Of a DNA stretch of 64,000 nucleotides, positions 52,797-63,735 are shown piece after piece. Location: the NCBI GenBank assembly GCA_024195585.1, contig SWBL01000006.1, positions 248,001-312,000 of the forward strand. Direction: 5' to 3'. The notes beneath the pieces were generated by a model. It worked only from the letters and a program-made list of their open reading frames with translations, searched no databases and was not told where the DNA came from. The DNA is from Aureobasidium sp. EXF-3400. Taxonomy: Eukaryota; Ascomycota; Dothideomycetes; Dothideales; Saccotheciaceae. How positions within the stretch are numbered: the first letter of the stretch is position 1; each line of letters begins with the position of its first letter. The position numbers were made by a program, and so were the translations under genes.

Positions 52797-53123
52797 ATGT
52801 TTTCGCACCAAAATCCGGGGCGTCCTTTCCGCCAGCAGGTCGACAACCCTTACATCAATAGACCACAGCTCCGCGAACTCTTGGACGAACTTTTCGGTCG
52901 CGATTGGCAGCCTGATATTCAAGTAAGATGAGTATTCAGCTTGAATGCGGCGGTGCTAATTCTTCGTGCAGATGAGGAATAATCGTTGGACATTTCTCGT
53001 GCGGCGCGAGGTTACCACGGTATGCATCGCCTGATATAGAGCAGACCAAGACTTGCGCTGACCAATCACTTATAACAGGAGGAGCTTGAGTGGGTGCCAT
53101 ATTTCCTTATCGGGATGCATTAG
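52797..53123 (+). CDS. Small three-exon protein, 72 aa, unknown
   Basis: Exons 52797-52922, 52972-53019 and 53079-53123, with introns of 49 and 59 nt. Both introns have GT-AG ends, and the second has a GCTGAC branch site. The product begins MFSHQNPGRPFRQQVDNP, continues with LRELLDELFGRDWQPDIQ and MRNNRWTFLVRREVTT, and ends EELEWVPYFLIGMH. Every splice is phase 0 and removes stops, which supports coding. I do not recognise the family. It sits 230 bp upstream of the CorA-like gene on the same strand and could be a separate gene or a decayed 5' part of a larger one. Confidence 0.5.
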
Positions 53124-53352
53124 TGCTGATATACATGCAGAAAAGCCCACGCCGCAAGTGCATAATGTGGTGATATACGAGTAGGTGTGCAAGGCTAAAT
53201 CTCCTGAGGCGCAGAATGTGGCTATGGCCATTCGTGGTGATCAACATGCGTTTTGCTCACACTCAAAACCACAGACAGACGTATTGAAATTTTGAGTACA
53301 CTCTTGGATAGTTGTTCTTCCGCTACAAGCTTTGACCATTAATACGACCATT

Positions 53353-54975
53353 ATGAACCGCGACTTGATCCAGCGAATGACCTGTCTTCGCGAAGCTGGC
53401 AACTTTGCACGCCGTCAAGATGGAAAAATTGCTGTGCTTGAAGCAACTCAAACCAATCCAACGCTTGGTCATCGTTGCGAGATCAAAGAAAACATTACCG
53501 AGGGCGAGCTCGACAAATATCTACCCAACACCGACTACAGCCTGAGAATGTAGTAAGTACATACCACCCACTGAATGAACTAAGTCGCTGACTGGAGGAG
53601 CTTCCTACATCAAAGAGATTCTCGGAGTCCCCTGAATATCTCCGAGGAGATGTTGCAGTCCCTGATGCAAGTGCACAATATAAGTCTCGACTTCTTGGAC
53701 ATCGTCTCTTGTTTCAGAAGACGGACGAGCAATGAAGATCAAGGCTACAGCGCACCGATTCGACAAGCCTACCATGATACCAAATATGGTATGAAGTGTT
53801 GAACGACTAATAGTGACTGCTTCCTTACCTTATAACAGAGATTGCATATGGCTGCAAATTTCCCGAACGACGAATGAATGTCGAGGGTGACGATCCTTGG
53901 AGCATACGACAACTGGGTGTCTATCATCATTTTGACGCTGTGTCCAATAGGTCGATCGCTATAGTGTTGTGTCCCCGGTCGAGCTCGAGTGTAATAGATG
54001 CTGTCAAGCAATCGTTGTCAACTTGGGCGGATAAAGCGGACAATCTCCAGAACCCAAAAACCATGCATCGAATACTCCTCGATCACAGCGTCCGAGGCTG
54101 GCTCGAGTACATGCGGTTTTATGAGTCAAAGATTGATCAACATGTAAGTCAGAAAACATGGACAGAAGACGTCTGATCGTATCTGCATACTAAATACCAG
54201 CGTAGTTCAACGACCTTGTTGTTGTGAGCGATACAATATTACCTGAGCACGTCAAATTTGAGCAGATCGCAAATCTTCGTTCGATCGAAGATAAATGTTT
54301 ACCTTTGCGATCGATATACGACCATTTGGCCCGGGTACTCAGATGCTTGAAAGGTCTAGATGTGGAGGCATCTCAAGCTTCGTCCAATGCTCGATCTCCG
54401 GTTGCAGAAGCTCAATTTCGGATCGCGATGGAGAACTTTGAGCATCAGCTATCTGGGTTCATGGAAAACGCAGCACTTCTGCTCACGAAGATTACGTCGG
54501 TTTCTCAGTTTCTGTCGGATACACTGACTTTCAAGCAAAATCAACTGGTCTTGCAACTCACGCACTTATCAGTAAACGATTCGGCTGCTGTTCGCGTCAT
54601 CACAATCCTGACCTTAATTTATCTTCCGGCTACAGCCATTGCAGTAAGTTTGAACACCCACTTCACCATTGTCGCTAACCCCAGGCAACACAGACCATCC
54701 TGGATATGCCATTTTTCTCCGATGATCCAGTCTGGAAGGTTTCTCCACGAATCTGGATCTTCTTCGCTATATCGGTCCCGTTGACATTACTCACGCTGGT
54801 GCTAGCTGTATATTGGGGCTGGACATCCTTTGACATGCGGAGAGCGAGAGATACAGAGTATGACCCTGAAGCTGGGCGCAGCTTGCAATACGGCTACGGT
54901 ACTGTAGAGCTGCAGAACTTGAGTAAGAAGGTTACGCTTATGAGGTCAACGAGGATGGGGACCGAATCTGGATGA
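53353..54975 (+). CDS. CorA-like two-helix membrane protein, 470 aa
   Basis: Five exons: 53353-53552, 53601-53788, 53839-54143, 54206-54643 and 54694-54975; introns are 48-62 nt. The joins restore RMYFLHQRDSRSPLNIS, DTKYEIAYGCKFPERR and KIDQHFNDLVVVSD. The last acceptor could alternatively be at CCCCAG nine bases earlier, adding three residues. The N-terminal two thirds are a soluble, mostly helical part. Two transmembrane helices lie near residues 362-385 (TLIYLPATAIATILDM) and 397-418 (WIFFAISVPLTLLTLVLAVY). This is the layout of fungal CorA-like proteins. The GMN motif of true CorA Mg2+ channels is absent (DMPFF stands there), so transport activity is doubtful. Confidence 0.82.
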
Positions 54976-55041
54976 TTTTTCGATACAACTTCAATTAGTT
55001 TTTGTATGCTACCAGAGAACAGAAGTTATTGATCTCAATAA

Positions 55042-57887
55042 CTAACGGACCTTGAAAGTTAGTATGGATCCTCTGACAGTGGCTATTATGATGTTTGGTG
55101 CAACCCATTTGTCATCTGCCGTCCAGAAACCAGGTCTGAAGCAGAAGCTATCCATTGAAGAGTCGTAGTCGGACGGTATCCGAGCCCCGGCGGGAGTAAC
55201 ATCCTTCCACTTCTCGGGGCGAGGGATAGGATATGGGCTGCAGAACAATCTTGTAGTGTTGCTGCCGGCCGCCTTAGCCAAGCAGAAGATTTTGTCTGTT
55301 GACTCGTCGATAACAAAATCGATCACACGACGAGAGCGACCCAAGTCTTGCGGAGATTCTGTCCTATATGACGAAGTATCGATGACATATAGGTAGCAGC
55401 CTTGAGTAAGAAGCAAGATCGTGGGTTTCGACGAAGATTCTGAGCAGATCAATCGGCTGGTCGTCACAAACTCATACGCATTATCGTTGCCTATCTGCGA
55501 TTGTCGTCAGTTATACCCAAGTACGAAGGCTAGGTGCAGCGTACCGGATCTAGAATATCTTCTCTGATATCGACACGACGGCCTGTGCGGACCTCCCACA
55601 TTAGGCTCTTAGCACCGCTTCTCCTACCTGGGTTGAGAGTGAAGACTGCATGGAGGAATCGGCCGTCAGGAGAGAACTGTAGCCGCACAATTTTCGCGCA
55701 CTCGACTACCATACTGTCCTGCTTTAGCTTACTATCCTCAGCAGAGACTCCTGTTCGATGCAAATCGTTTCTCGCGAATAAGTGCACTCGAAACTCGCCG
55801 AGGTGCTGTTTCGATTCTTTGGTTACAAATGCCAAGTACATGCTGTCTGGAGATATTGCACACATCTTGATGGGTCCACAGGCCAAATTGAGTGATATCG
55901 GGGTTTGATTCGCTTTCAAAGAGACCACCATGCACTACCTCTCATTAGTCAACGCAAAGCCTCAAGGTCGGTGATCACATACCTCGAAAGAGCCTGAACT
56001 CGAAGAGTCGATCGCAGCACACATCAAATCATCGCTCAAGGCGCAACTCGACCAAAATTTGCCAGAGGGTGGCCGCAACTCGATTGCCAAAGACCCGCGT
56101 GAATTTAGCGTTTCGTAGATGTAGATCTCGGAAGGGGCGATAAACGCTACATACTCGGAACTTGACATTGTGTAAGTGACTGAGACATGTAAGAGATCTC
56201 TAGGCTCGTAATAGTCCTGGTCCCCGTCAAAGTTGGACGATCTTTCTTCAGATGCTGGGAGATACTTTTCGAAGTACTTGGCGAATTCCTTGGAGAATAC
56301 TGAAGCATTGATCCGCTCCGTTGGATCGGGCACCAGCGCTTCTTTTAGGAGAAAATTCGACAACGCCCGGTAAAAGTCCTTGCAAGCATTCTGGACAGAG
56401 GAGCTCAACCTGACGAGCTGTTCTGCTACTCGTGGGTTCTGCATGTAAACAATTGTTCGGCCGACCTCATTCTGATCCTTGTAAGTCTTCCTTGACCTGA
56501 ACGGCCGTGGAAACTTCTTGGGCTCTGTTGTGACGAAGAACCAATCAGACCCTTCGGAACCATCATCATTCTTGCAAAGTCCGTCTCGGAACGACCTGGC
56601 TTCTGAGGATCCTCCATGAGCAAAGGACATCACCAGAAGGACGACACATGCAAAAGACCAGACATCGTAGACGTTCGTGACCTGTGCCTTCGGACGCATT
56701 GCTTCTGGAGCCAGGAATGTCCCATTGCCTCCCGGCCCAGAGATTTGATGCGGTGTGCCTGGTCTTCGGACAAACAAATCATCCAGACTCCTCATTTTGT
56801 GTTCCTTTTTTCCAATCTGCTCAACATGAGAAATCCCGAAGTCTGTAAGTTTCCACAGTTCAACGCCGTCTTTCGGGGGGAATATCAGGATGTTTTCGGG
56901 TTTAAGATCCATGTGGAAGCACGATGTAGCGATTCCGTGATTATTATCGAAACTATGAAGACTTTCGAGTGCTTTGGCGAGACCTTTGATTTGTTTGAAG
57001 AGTTCCCGTCTTGTAGAGTATGCCACGGCCTTGAGGCGCAATCTGTCACAAACTGAGGACGAAACTCCAGCCTTGTTGTCCAGATACTCTTGCAGATTGC
57101 ATTTGGCCAGTGGGTAGAAGATGCTCAACTCCAAATTCGTTTCCAGACTGGCATACGTTTTTATGATGTTGTCATTGGAGCGTGATCTTTGCAAAATCTG
57201 TTGCATGGTGTTCCATTCTTTTTGAAAACTTTCTCGGCCTCGGATCTTGAACTCTTTGCGAGCTAGAGGAGCGGTCACAATTTCACCATCGCCTTGCAGA
57301 TGTCCTTGAGGCATCTTGACTTTAAACACCTTGCCGAAAGACCCAGAGCCATGTTCAGTCTGCTCCAAGTAGGGTAGTCTGCACTTTGATCTCGTCCCTG
57401 TGTAGATGTTTGCTATACCCTTTTGCAGGACTATTGGGCAGAAGGGAAATTGGTTATTGTAGAAGCTTTGCCCGAGAGCTGATCCGAATGCTTTACATGC
57501 TTCATCCTCGTCCAAAGGCAAGCGATGTGATCGCGATCGTTCTTTGAGGTAGTTCCGAAATGGCCTCCAGTCTTTCGTTGAGAACTTATCGATGCAGAGT
57601 AGGACGGCGAGCACCAGACATGGTTGGTTGCTGTTTTCCTCCTCCGTTCTGATAATGTCGATCGTAGGTCTTGGGTCTTTGTCGCGTTCTGCGTCAACAT
57701 CGTCTGCGCTCTTACAAAGCTCCGTGAAGGCGTCCAGAGTTGTCTCAAGAATGATATCCTTGGCTTTTCCGAAGGGCAAAAAGGTTTTGTCGGGAGATTC
57801 TTTCAATACAAGAGCAGCGTTCAACTTGCGTGCGATCTTTTTCTTTGCTCGTAAGAAGGCCTCTTCGGCCTCGATAGCCTGCGACAT
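55042..57887 (-). CDS. Protein kinase with C-terminal propeller-like region, 915 aa
   Basis: Three exons: complement(55042-55494, 55545-55934, 55983-57887), with introns of 50 and 48 nt and exact frame closure. The kinase domain spans about residues 175-530: glycine loop GSGSFGKVFKV, Lys211 in ARKEFKI, catalytic loop HMDLKPENIL (Asp327; the usual Arg of HRD is Met), DFG at 349-351 and a GTFLAPEA motif. The first 170 residues are helical without a named domain. From about residue 560 the protein has repeated beta-strand segments (CAISPDSMYLAFVT, RLQFSPDGRFLHAVF, CLYVIDTSS-like), resembling WD40-type blades. It is probably an active serine/threonine kinase; targets and the propeller's partners are unknown. 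Confidence 0.87.
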
Positions 57888-58731
57888 TAGCTACAAATTA
57901 TGAGCAGCTCAGAATGATATGCACATGTATGCTGTTAGTCCAACATGTGGCCGTGTTCCTTGAGCGCACACTTCTGGTGCACAAGGGCTGCCAGGTTAGG
58001 CGGTAGAGAGCAAAGCGATCTACTTGATGTACGAGTAGTTGCATCTTGTCATTTGGCCGCCACCCTGCGACGAGGCTGAAGGTCTCTCTGATTGGCCACA
58101 TCTTATCATGCATACCGCCCGCCCGGCAGGTGACTACTATCCTGGGACCTGAGATGGTCGGCCTCAATCAAGATGGGCTGAGATTACACGTCTCTTTTGA
58201 CCCGAGGAAGCTCTCGTATTGTCTGCCACAATGCGCTTGAGCTCCTTCTTCTCATTTTAAGCAGTGGGGGCACACGTGATTTCCAGGGTTACCATGCATC
58301 TAAACACGGAAACAGAAAAGCACAGTGATAGCCAGCGAGCAATCTTTTATCTTTTCCTCCTTTCGATCGAATACAAGCACCGCTGATAGAAACTGGTTAA
58401 AGGCCCTCAATTTCTACACTCCAGCTTATCGCAGAAGAGGAAGGAACGATGCTGCGATCCATATCTTCCATCGAAGCGGTAAAACAGCTCCGAGTGCATC
58501 TTATCAAGAAGGCACGATCTGAACAAAGATGCTGTAGTGATATGAAAAAAAATGCGTGATATGTTACAATGCTTATCAACCCGCTATGCGACTATGCTAT
58601 ACAAAAACGGCTCTCCAGTATTTACAAATCCTTCGACTCCTCTATACGCCGTTGTAATCGTGCCCATCCAAGAATCCGCTGCTGTGTGGGTATCAGAATG
58701 TACAAGTCTATGCTTTCCGTCGTGAGACCTC
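57888..58731. other. Intergenic, kinase promoter side
   Basis: 844 bp between the kinase start (minus) and the stop of the upstream mitochondrial-protein gene (minus). It must hold the kinase promoter and the 3' region of the next gene. I see no gene. A short direct repeat lies at its right edge. Confidence 0.55.
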
Positions 58732-58783
58732 TTAGTATCCGCCTTTGTTTTCCGTCGTGTTGAGAGCTCTTAGTATCCGCCTT
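58714..58783. repeat. Imperfect tandem duplication over a stop codon
   Basis: Copy 58714-58746 and copy 58749-58783 share TTTCCGTCGTG and CTCTTAGTATCCGCCTT, with a small indel between these blocks. The pair overlaps the 3' end of the mitochondrial-protein gene, whose stop codon lies in the first copy as written on the plus strand. Confidence 0.8.
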
Positions 58784-61700
58784 GCTTTGTCTCTAAGATT
58801 TTCGTTGAGGTCTTGGTGATCAGGAAAATCACCAAATTCGCCATCATCATCCTCCTGGGGAGAAGGAGCCTCGACATCGTCCTCAAACGCTGAATGTCGA
58901 GAATCCCTATTCGAACGCTTGAGCTTGAAGTGATCTGCAAGTTCAGGCATATCCCTTAGCTCATTCCGGATATGCGAGTTTGATAATCCCAATTTCTTCA
59001 TCATTCGCCGTGTCCAACTGAGTTCCTGGCGTACGAGTGTGTCCTGACCATCGGCTTCTTTCAATGCTTGCTTCAAGATGATGTGAATTGTTGCAACATT
59101 CAAACCAGATTGAGAAGAGACGATGACCGTGGCATTTTTCTCGCCTGGGCCTTGGATGCGGATCCGGTGCTCGCCACGAACCTCATTAGCGTAGGGGGAG
59201 GTCAAGACTGGTGTGTCCTGACGACGTGCTGCCATGCGGGTAACACCACCGGAATTGCTGTCCTTCCTCAAGGTAGCAAGAGGCTCATCCTCGAGCGAGT
59301 CAGGCCAAAATTTGCCAAGGTACTGCTTGCCTGCAGTGGAACCATAAGTGTCGACAACACCGCTGAGAATCCTGTTGAACGCCCTAGGTGTAAAGTTGAC
59401 ATGGTTATAACCGGCCATGTTGGGGTAGACCTTCCAGGCGTAGGTTCTCCAATCGTCATTGATGAGCGCAAGCAGGCGCCAAACGCGACTTCCAAGCTCA
59501 ACGATATCGTGTTTCTTGTAGCCGTGCTTACCCCGAGTAACACCGCTTGTTCGAAGACTGGACATTTTATGGAATGCCTTTGCAGATGGAGAATTCTCGA
59601 GAGCCGAGAGATCGCCAGTGCGAGATTTCACCTCGCGTAAGATCACGCGAATCATAGTTGCGGTGGTGTTTGTACTGATACTGTAGCCGGGTAGCCTGGC
59701 GAAACCCTCCAAAGCCTTGTCAACGAAAGGCCAGTTTCCTGCCTCTACTTGCTGATCCAAGATTTCATTCAAAACCTCTTCGGGAGGGTCTGTTTGCGAA
59801 TTCCCTTTCTGGTACGTAAGAACTTTGCCCATGAGGACATCGTCAGCAAGACTAGCGGCAAGTCTGATCAGAGGCGGACCCATGATAGGATCACTATACA
59901 GATCCTTGTGAACAAGTGGGCCATCTAGGTCCTCGGAATATAGTAGCCATGAGCCCAGTTCGAGAGCCTGAGAGTCAACGACCAAATTGACGAGATCGGC
60001 CAGTATTGGAACTGGTATTTGAGGGAAGAAACTAGGATAATGAATACCGCCGTAACGACCCTGGAAGCCGAACTCAGACGTCTCGTCGTCTTCATCTTGC
60101 GTTGTTGCATCTTGTTGTTTTGCGAAGAACTCTTGGATCGACTTTTGCTTGTTGAGGTCAGTCAATTTTTGCAAATCTTTGACCACGCTCATGGCACCGG
60201 GTAAACTTCCAAGCTTGATGTGAGCTCTGAGAAGGCGGTGGTAGTAGCCAATGCTGGCTGCAGAGCCGTCCAAGACATATGCTGGAGTGGGTTGCCAGAG
60301 CTGATCACGAGTCGGGGCGTTCGCAGTAGAGATATCGTCGCCAAAGATAGAGGCCGATGAGCTAATCTTGGCCGCTAACTCTGGATCTTTCTCGAAATCG
60401 ACACCTCTCGACTCGAAGAAACGTAGAATTATGGCATCCCACGAAGTATAGCCTAGACTCATATTGTTTCTTGAGAAGAACAGCTTCATCCGTTTCAGAA
60501 AACGTCCTGGGTGTTCGGGAGACATGCCTCGTGAGCCAACACCAGCGCTGACATGAGATACAGCAGCATCGACAAACGAAGCGATGACCTCTGCGCTCAC
60601 GGTTCTGCGGACCTTCTTCTTGTTGTCGGTCCGATCGGTATCGGAGATGCCCGTGTTGAAGATATACTTGACCTCGTCCCAGTTGATGGACTTCTCCTGA
60701 CCAGACTGAACGATAGGATTGGCCAACTCTCTCCAAGACAAGACAGACCAGGCGTTGTCAATGGGTAGTTGTGACAACCGTGTTAGAACCTGGACGCCTT
60801 GCTTGTAAAAACGACCATACAGCATTGCCCACAGGACCAACTCGAGCCATATTTCGTGACCAAGGCCAGTAACGTGAACGTTATACATGGAACCGGGTAT
60901 CTCAGGTCTCAGAGATTTATAGAAGCCACCTCTTTCTTTGGCGTCTTCGACAACGTTGGTCTCGTGGGCCCTCCAGGCGGCGTCTGTCAGGGAGGTGATG
61001 ATCTGGTTGGAGAGCAAGTGCAAAGTGGGAGGCTGGCACAGCGAGATAGGATCGTTAGGGGGTGAGTACGAGTAGATAGTCGAGGGCATAGCACCAGAGT
61101 GGTGTAACATGGCGATGATTTCGAGAAATTCAGGTCTAATAACCTGGTTGGCTTGGTCCTGGTTGGCACGAGTGGCGTCTCTGATGATCATTCCTGCTAA
61201 GCTAGACCAGATCTGACCGAGTGTTTCATGGCGCAAGATGTCAGGAAGCGGTTCCCAATGGGGATGCAGTTCTGCAGTGAGGTTGTCCAACGAGGGAGTT
61301 GATGGTAAATCGTCCTTGGAGTTGTGTGGAGGTGAATTGAAAGAGAGGGGTTCTTTATGGAGAGTATGTGTGGACAATGAGACGTTGGGTGGCAGACAGG
61401 TGTTCCATACATTGGTGTCACGAGGAGGTGTTGAGTCAGGTGTAAAGTTGTGCGAAATGACCATCTCAGCCAACCACACGGCGGCCTTGGGACGGTTCAG
61501 ATCAGAAGCCAAGTATTCCAGCAGATCCAGATCGTAGGTGTAAGACGAGATGTGGATGATGCGACTGATATCTTGGGCCGAGTACGGGTCGTCTGTGAGT
61601 ATTGGAGCGCCAGGGGAGCGCAAACGAGGGGGCAGAGCAGCTTCAATGGTAGGCATCCAAGCCTTTGGGGAACGAGAGGCATCACGGCCAGGGAGTTTTG

Positions 61701-62052
61701 ACGGGTCGATATATGCGAAACCGTCTGCGTGCATTGCCTTTTGGTATCGAATGGCAGCTTGTCGCGACGAGCCTCTCAACCCGCTGTCGAGTGTTGCAAA
61801 CGTATCGTTGTCGGCGCCGACAAGAGCGTCGTAGTCTTGGTGTCGCACATCTTGTGTCGAGGAGGCGGCGCTATGATGAGCGTATCGTGGGTGGGAGAAG
61901 GCGGCGCTGCGGTAGGTAGAGTGAGGGCGGGAAAGGAAGTCGCTATGTTGGACGTATTGAAGGAGCGAGAGGGAAGTCGCGTGCAAGGGTCGGGTATTGC
62001 TGCGGCAGGCAAGTGTCCTCAGACCTGCTATCCGGGCGCAGCATCTTTGCAT
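58732..62052 (-). CDS. Predicted mitochondrial protein, 1,106 aa, unknown
   Basis: A single-exon frame of 1,106 codons. The N-terminus (MQRCCARIAGLRTLACRSNT) is rich in Arg and Ser and lacks acidic residues for about 60 positions, as in a mitochondrial presequence. The body is mostly helical with repeated hydrophobic helices (LEYLASDLNRPKAAVWLAEM, YHRLLRAHIKLGSLPGAM), which suggests an alpha-solenoid or PPR-like fold for organellar RNA work. I cannot match it to a named factor. The acidic C-terminus (EAPSPQEDDDGEFGDFPD) ends at a duplicated segment. It is divergent from the zinc finger gene, with 399 bp between starts. Confidence 0.75.
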   Translation of the reverse strand: MQRCCARIAGLRTLACRSNTRPLHATSLSLLQYVQHSDFLSRPHSTYRSAAFSHPRYAHHSAASSTQDVRHQDYDALVGADNDTFATLDSGLRGSSRQAAIRYQKAMHADGFAYIDPSKLPGRDASRSPKAWMPTIEAALPPRLRSPGAPILTDDPYSAQDISRIIHISSYTYDLDLLEYLASDLNRPKAAVWLAEMVISHNFTPDSTPPRDTNVWNTCLPPNVSLSTHTLHKEPLSFNSPPHNSKDDLPSTPSLDNLTAELHPHWEPLPDILRHETLGQIWSSLAGMIIRDATRANQDQANQVIRPEFLEIIAMLHHSGAMPSTIYSYSPPNDPISLCQPPTLHLLSNQIITSLTDAAWRAHETNVVEDAKERGGFYKSLRPEIPGSMYNVHVTGLGHEIWLELVLWAMLYGRFYKQGVQVLTRLSQLPIDNAWSVLSWRELANPIVQSGQEKSINWDEVKYIFNTGISDTDRTDNKKKVRRTVSAEVIASFVDAAVSHVSAGVGSRGMSPEHPGRFLKRMKLFFSRNNMSLGYTSWDAIILRFFESRGVDFEKDPELAAKISSSASIFGDDISTANAPTRDQLWQPTPAYVLDGSAASIGYYHRLLRAHIKLGSLPGAMSVVKDLQKLTDLNKQKSIQEFFAKQQDATTQDEDDETSEFGFQGRYGGIHYPSFFPQIPVPILADLVNLVVDSQALELGSWLLYSEDLDGPLVHKDLYSDPIMGPPLIRLAASLADDVLMGKVLTYQKGNSQTDPPEEVLNEILDQQVEAGNWPFVDKALEGFARLPGYSISTNTTATMIRVILREVKSRTGDLSALENSPSAKAFHKMSSLRTSGVTRGKHGYKKHDIVELGSRVWRLLALINDDWRTYAWKVYPNMAGYNHVNFTPRAFNRILSGVVDTYGSTAGKQYLGKFWPDSLEDEPLATLRKDSNSGGVTRMAARRQDTPVLTSPYANEVRGEHRIRIQGPGEKNATVIVSSQSGLNVATIHIILKQALKEADGQDTLVRQELSWTRRMMKKLGLSNSHIRNELRDMPELADHFKLKRSNRDSRHSAFEDDVEAPSPQEDDDGEFGDFPDHQDLNENLRDKARRILRALNTTENKGGY

Positions 62053-62451
62053 TGGTTTGCTCGGAGCATTCTATGCTGTTGGGTGAATGAGGGCCTGCGT
62101 CTGAACAGTTATACACTAATGTCTTTGCCTCTTGCCGTATCGAGTCTTGATGTCGTACATTTTTTGATGGCAATAATCCTAAATCCACTTGCCCCGACTC
62201 GCCGACCCTCGCTGCCTTGGCCCATGTCACGCCCACCTTGTCGCGTCGCGTCTTCCCATCACATTCTCTGCCTGTCGAGAGACATTGTCTTTTCAGCTGT
62301 CTACGACACGTCTTTTTCACACATCTTGTTCATTCTCTTCATCTCGTCAATAAAATAACCTGCTGTTCTCGATAATTGCCCTCTGTGTTTTGTCCAAGCA
62401 CAATCCTTTTCTCTTACACTCTTTCTTTTCACATCAACCACTCTCATCAAG
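62053..62451. other. Divergent intergenic region, mitochondrial protein / zf-PARP
   Basis: 399 bp between the two start codons. The 100 bases before the zinc finger ATG are CT-rich with a CATCAAG context just before the ATG, typical of fungal leaders. No other element seen. Confidence 0.6.
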
Positions 62452-63735
62452 ATGCCTTATCGCATTGGTAGTTCTCTCCAATATCTTTCTCATGTCAAAA
62501 CTAACACTTTTATAGAAATCAGCCCAAACAACCGCGCCTTCTGCAAGGCTACCGATTGCGTCGGCAAGGTCAAGATCCAGAAGGGCGAGTTTCGCCAGGC
62601 TACTATGGTCACCATCAAAGAGCACCAAAGCTGGGCTTACCGCCATTGGTGAGTCCTATCCTTACGCTTTGCCATTCTCTAGCTTACACCTTCCAGGGGC
62701 TGTGTCACTCCCAAGATTCTCGAAAACATGAAGGCCGAGTGCGGCATGGACATGGACTATGTCGATGGCTACGAAGACCTTTCCCAGGACCTCCAGGAAA
62801 AGGTCTACCGTGCTCTGGACCAAGGTACTGTCGATATGGAAGACTGGAAGGGTGATCCCGCCTACAACGTTCCTGGAAAGACCGGCACTGGCCCCAGAAA
62901 GTCAAAGAAAAAGAAGTTGGAAGAAGAGGTCATTACTTCTCTTGACCCATTCGTACGTACTCATTGCTAACTATTCATCCAGGCTGCCGCTGCCGCTGAA
63001 GCTGCTGGTGAAGACGCTCCCAGCTCCTCTGCCCCCGAACCCGCTCCCAAGAAGCGCGGTCGCAAGAAGGCCGATGCCGACGATGAAGAGGCTGAGGCTC
63101 CCCCACCTAAGAAGGCCAGAGGAAAGAAGGCAGTCAAAGCTGAGGTTGCCGACGCCGATGTCGACACCGAAGAGCCTGACGTCAAGCCTGCTCCTCAGAA
63201 GAAGGCCTCAAAGAGCAAGAAGGCCGTCAAGGCAGAGGAGACTTCCGACGTCGACGAGACCATGAAGCCCAGAAGAGAGACCGCAAAGGGCAGAAAGGTC
63301 AAGGCCGAACAAACATCTGATGTCGACGAGCCAGAAGCACCCACTGTTGCTCCTGCTCCCAAGAAGGCTGCCAAGGCTAGAGGAAAGAAGGCAGTCAAGT
63401 CTGAGGTCGTAGAGCTTGAGGAAGCTGAGGTCCACAAGGAGCCTACCAGAAAGTCTTCCAGAGCAAAGAAGCCCGTCCCAGCCGCTGACCCCGAGGGTTC
63501 ATCCGACACTGAACCTGCTCCTCAGAAGAAGAAGAAGGCCGCCGCCGCCGCCAAACCTCGCAAAGCAGCCAAGTCCAAGGAGGTTGTCGAGTCTGAGGAC
63601 GAGGCAGAGGAGCCTAACGAGCCCGACTCTGAGCCTGCTGAGGAAGCCGCCGAAGAGCCCGAAGCAGCCGTCGAGGAAGACGAGAAGCCTACTCTCGCTC
63701 CCAAGAAGAAGCGCGCTTCCAAGAAGAAGGCATAG
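62452..63735 (+). CDS. PARP-type zinc finger protein with Lys/Ala-rich tail, 377 aa
   Basis: Four exons: 62452-62467, 62516-62648, 62697-62928 and 62983-63735. The first exon is 16 nt. Splicing gives MPYRIEISPNNRAFCKATDC and AYRHWGCVTPKILENM. The zf-PARP finger uses Cys15, Cys20, His49 and Cys52. Then comes a conserved acidic/aromatic part (VDGYEDLSQDLQEKVYRAL, DWKGDP). The last 250 residues are a low-complexity tail of KKA, KAE and EEPE modules, like chromatin linker proteins. The third intron has two in-frame donors: 62929 (54 nt, preferred by size) or 62953 (30 nt, stronger GTACGT). PARP-type fingers bind DNA breaks; no ADP-ribosyltransferase domain is present. The role is probably in chromatin or DNA repair. 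Confidence 0.88.
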
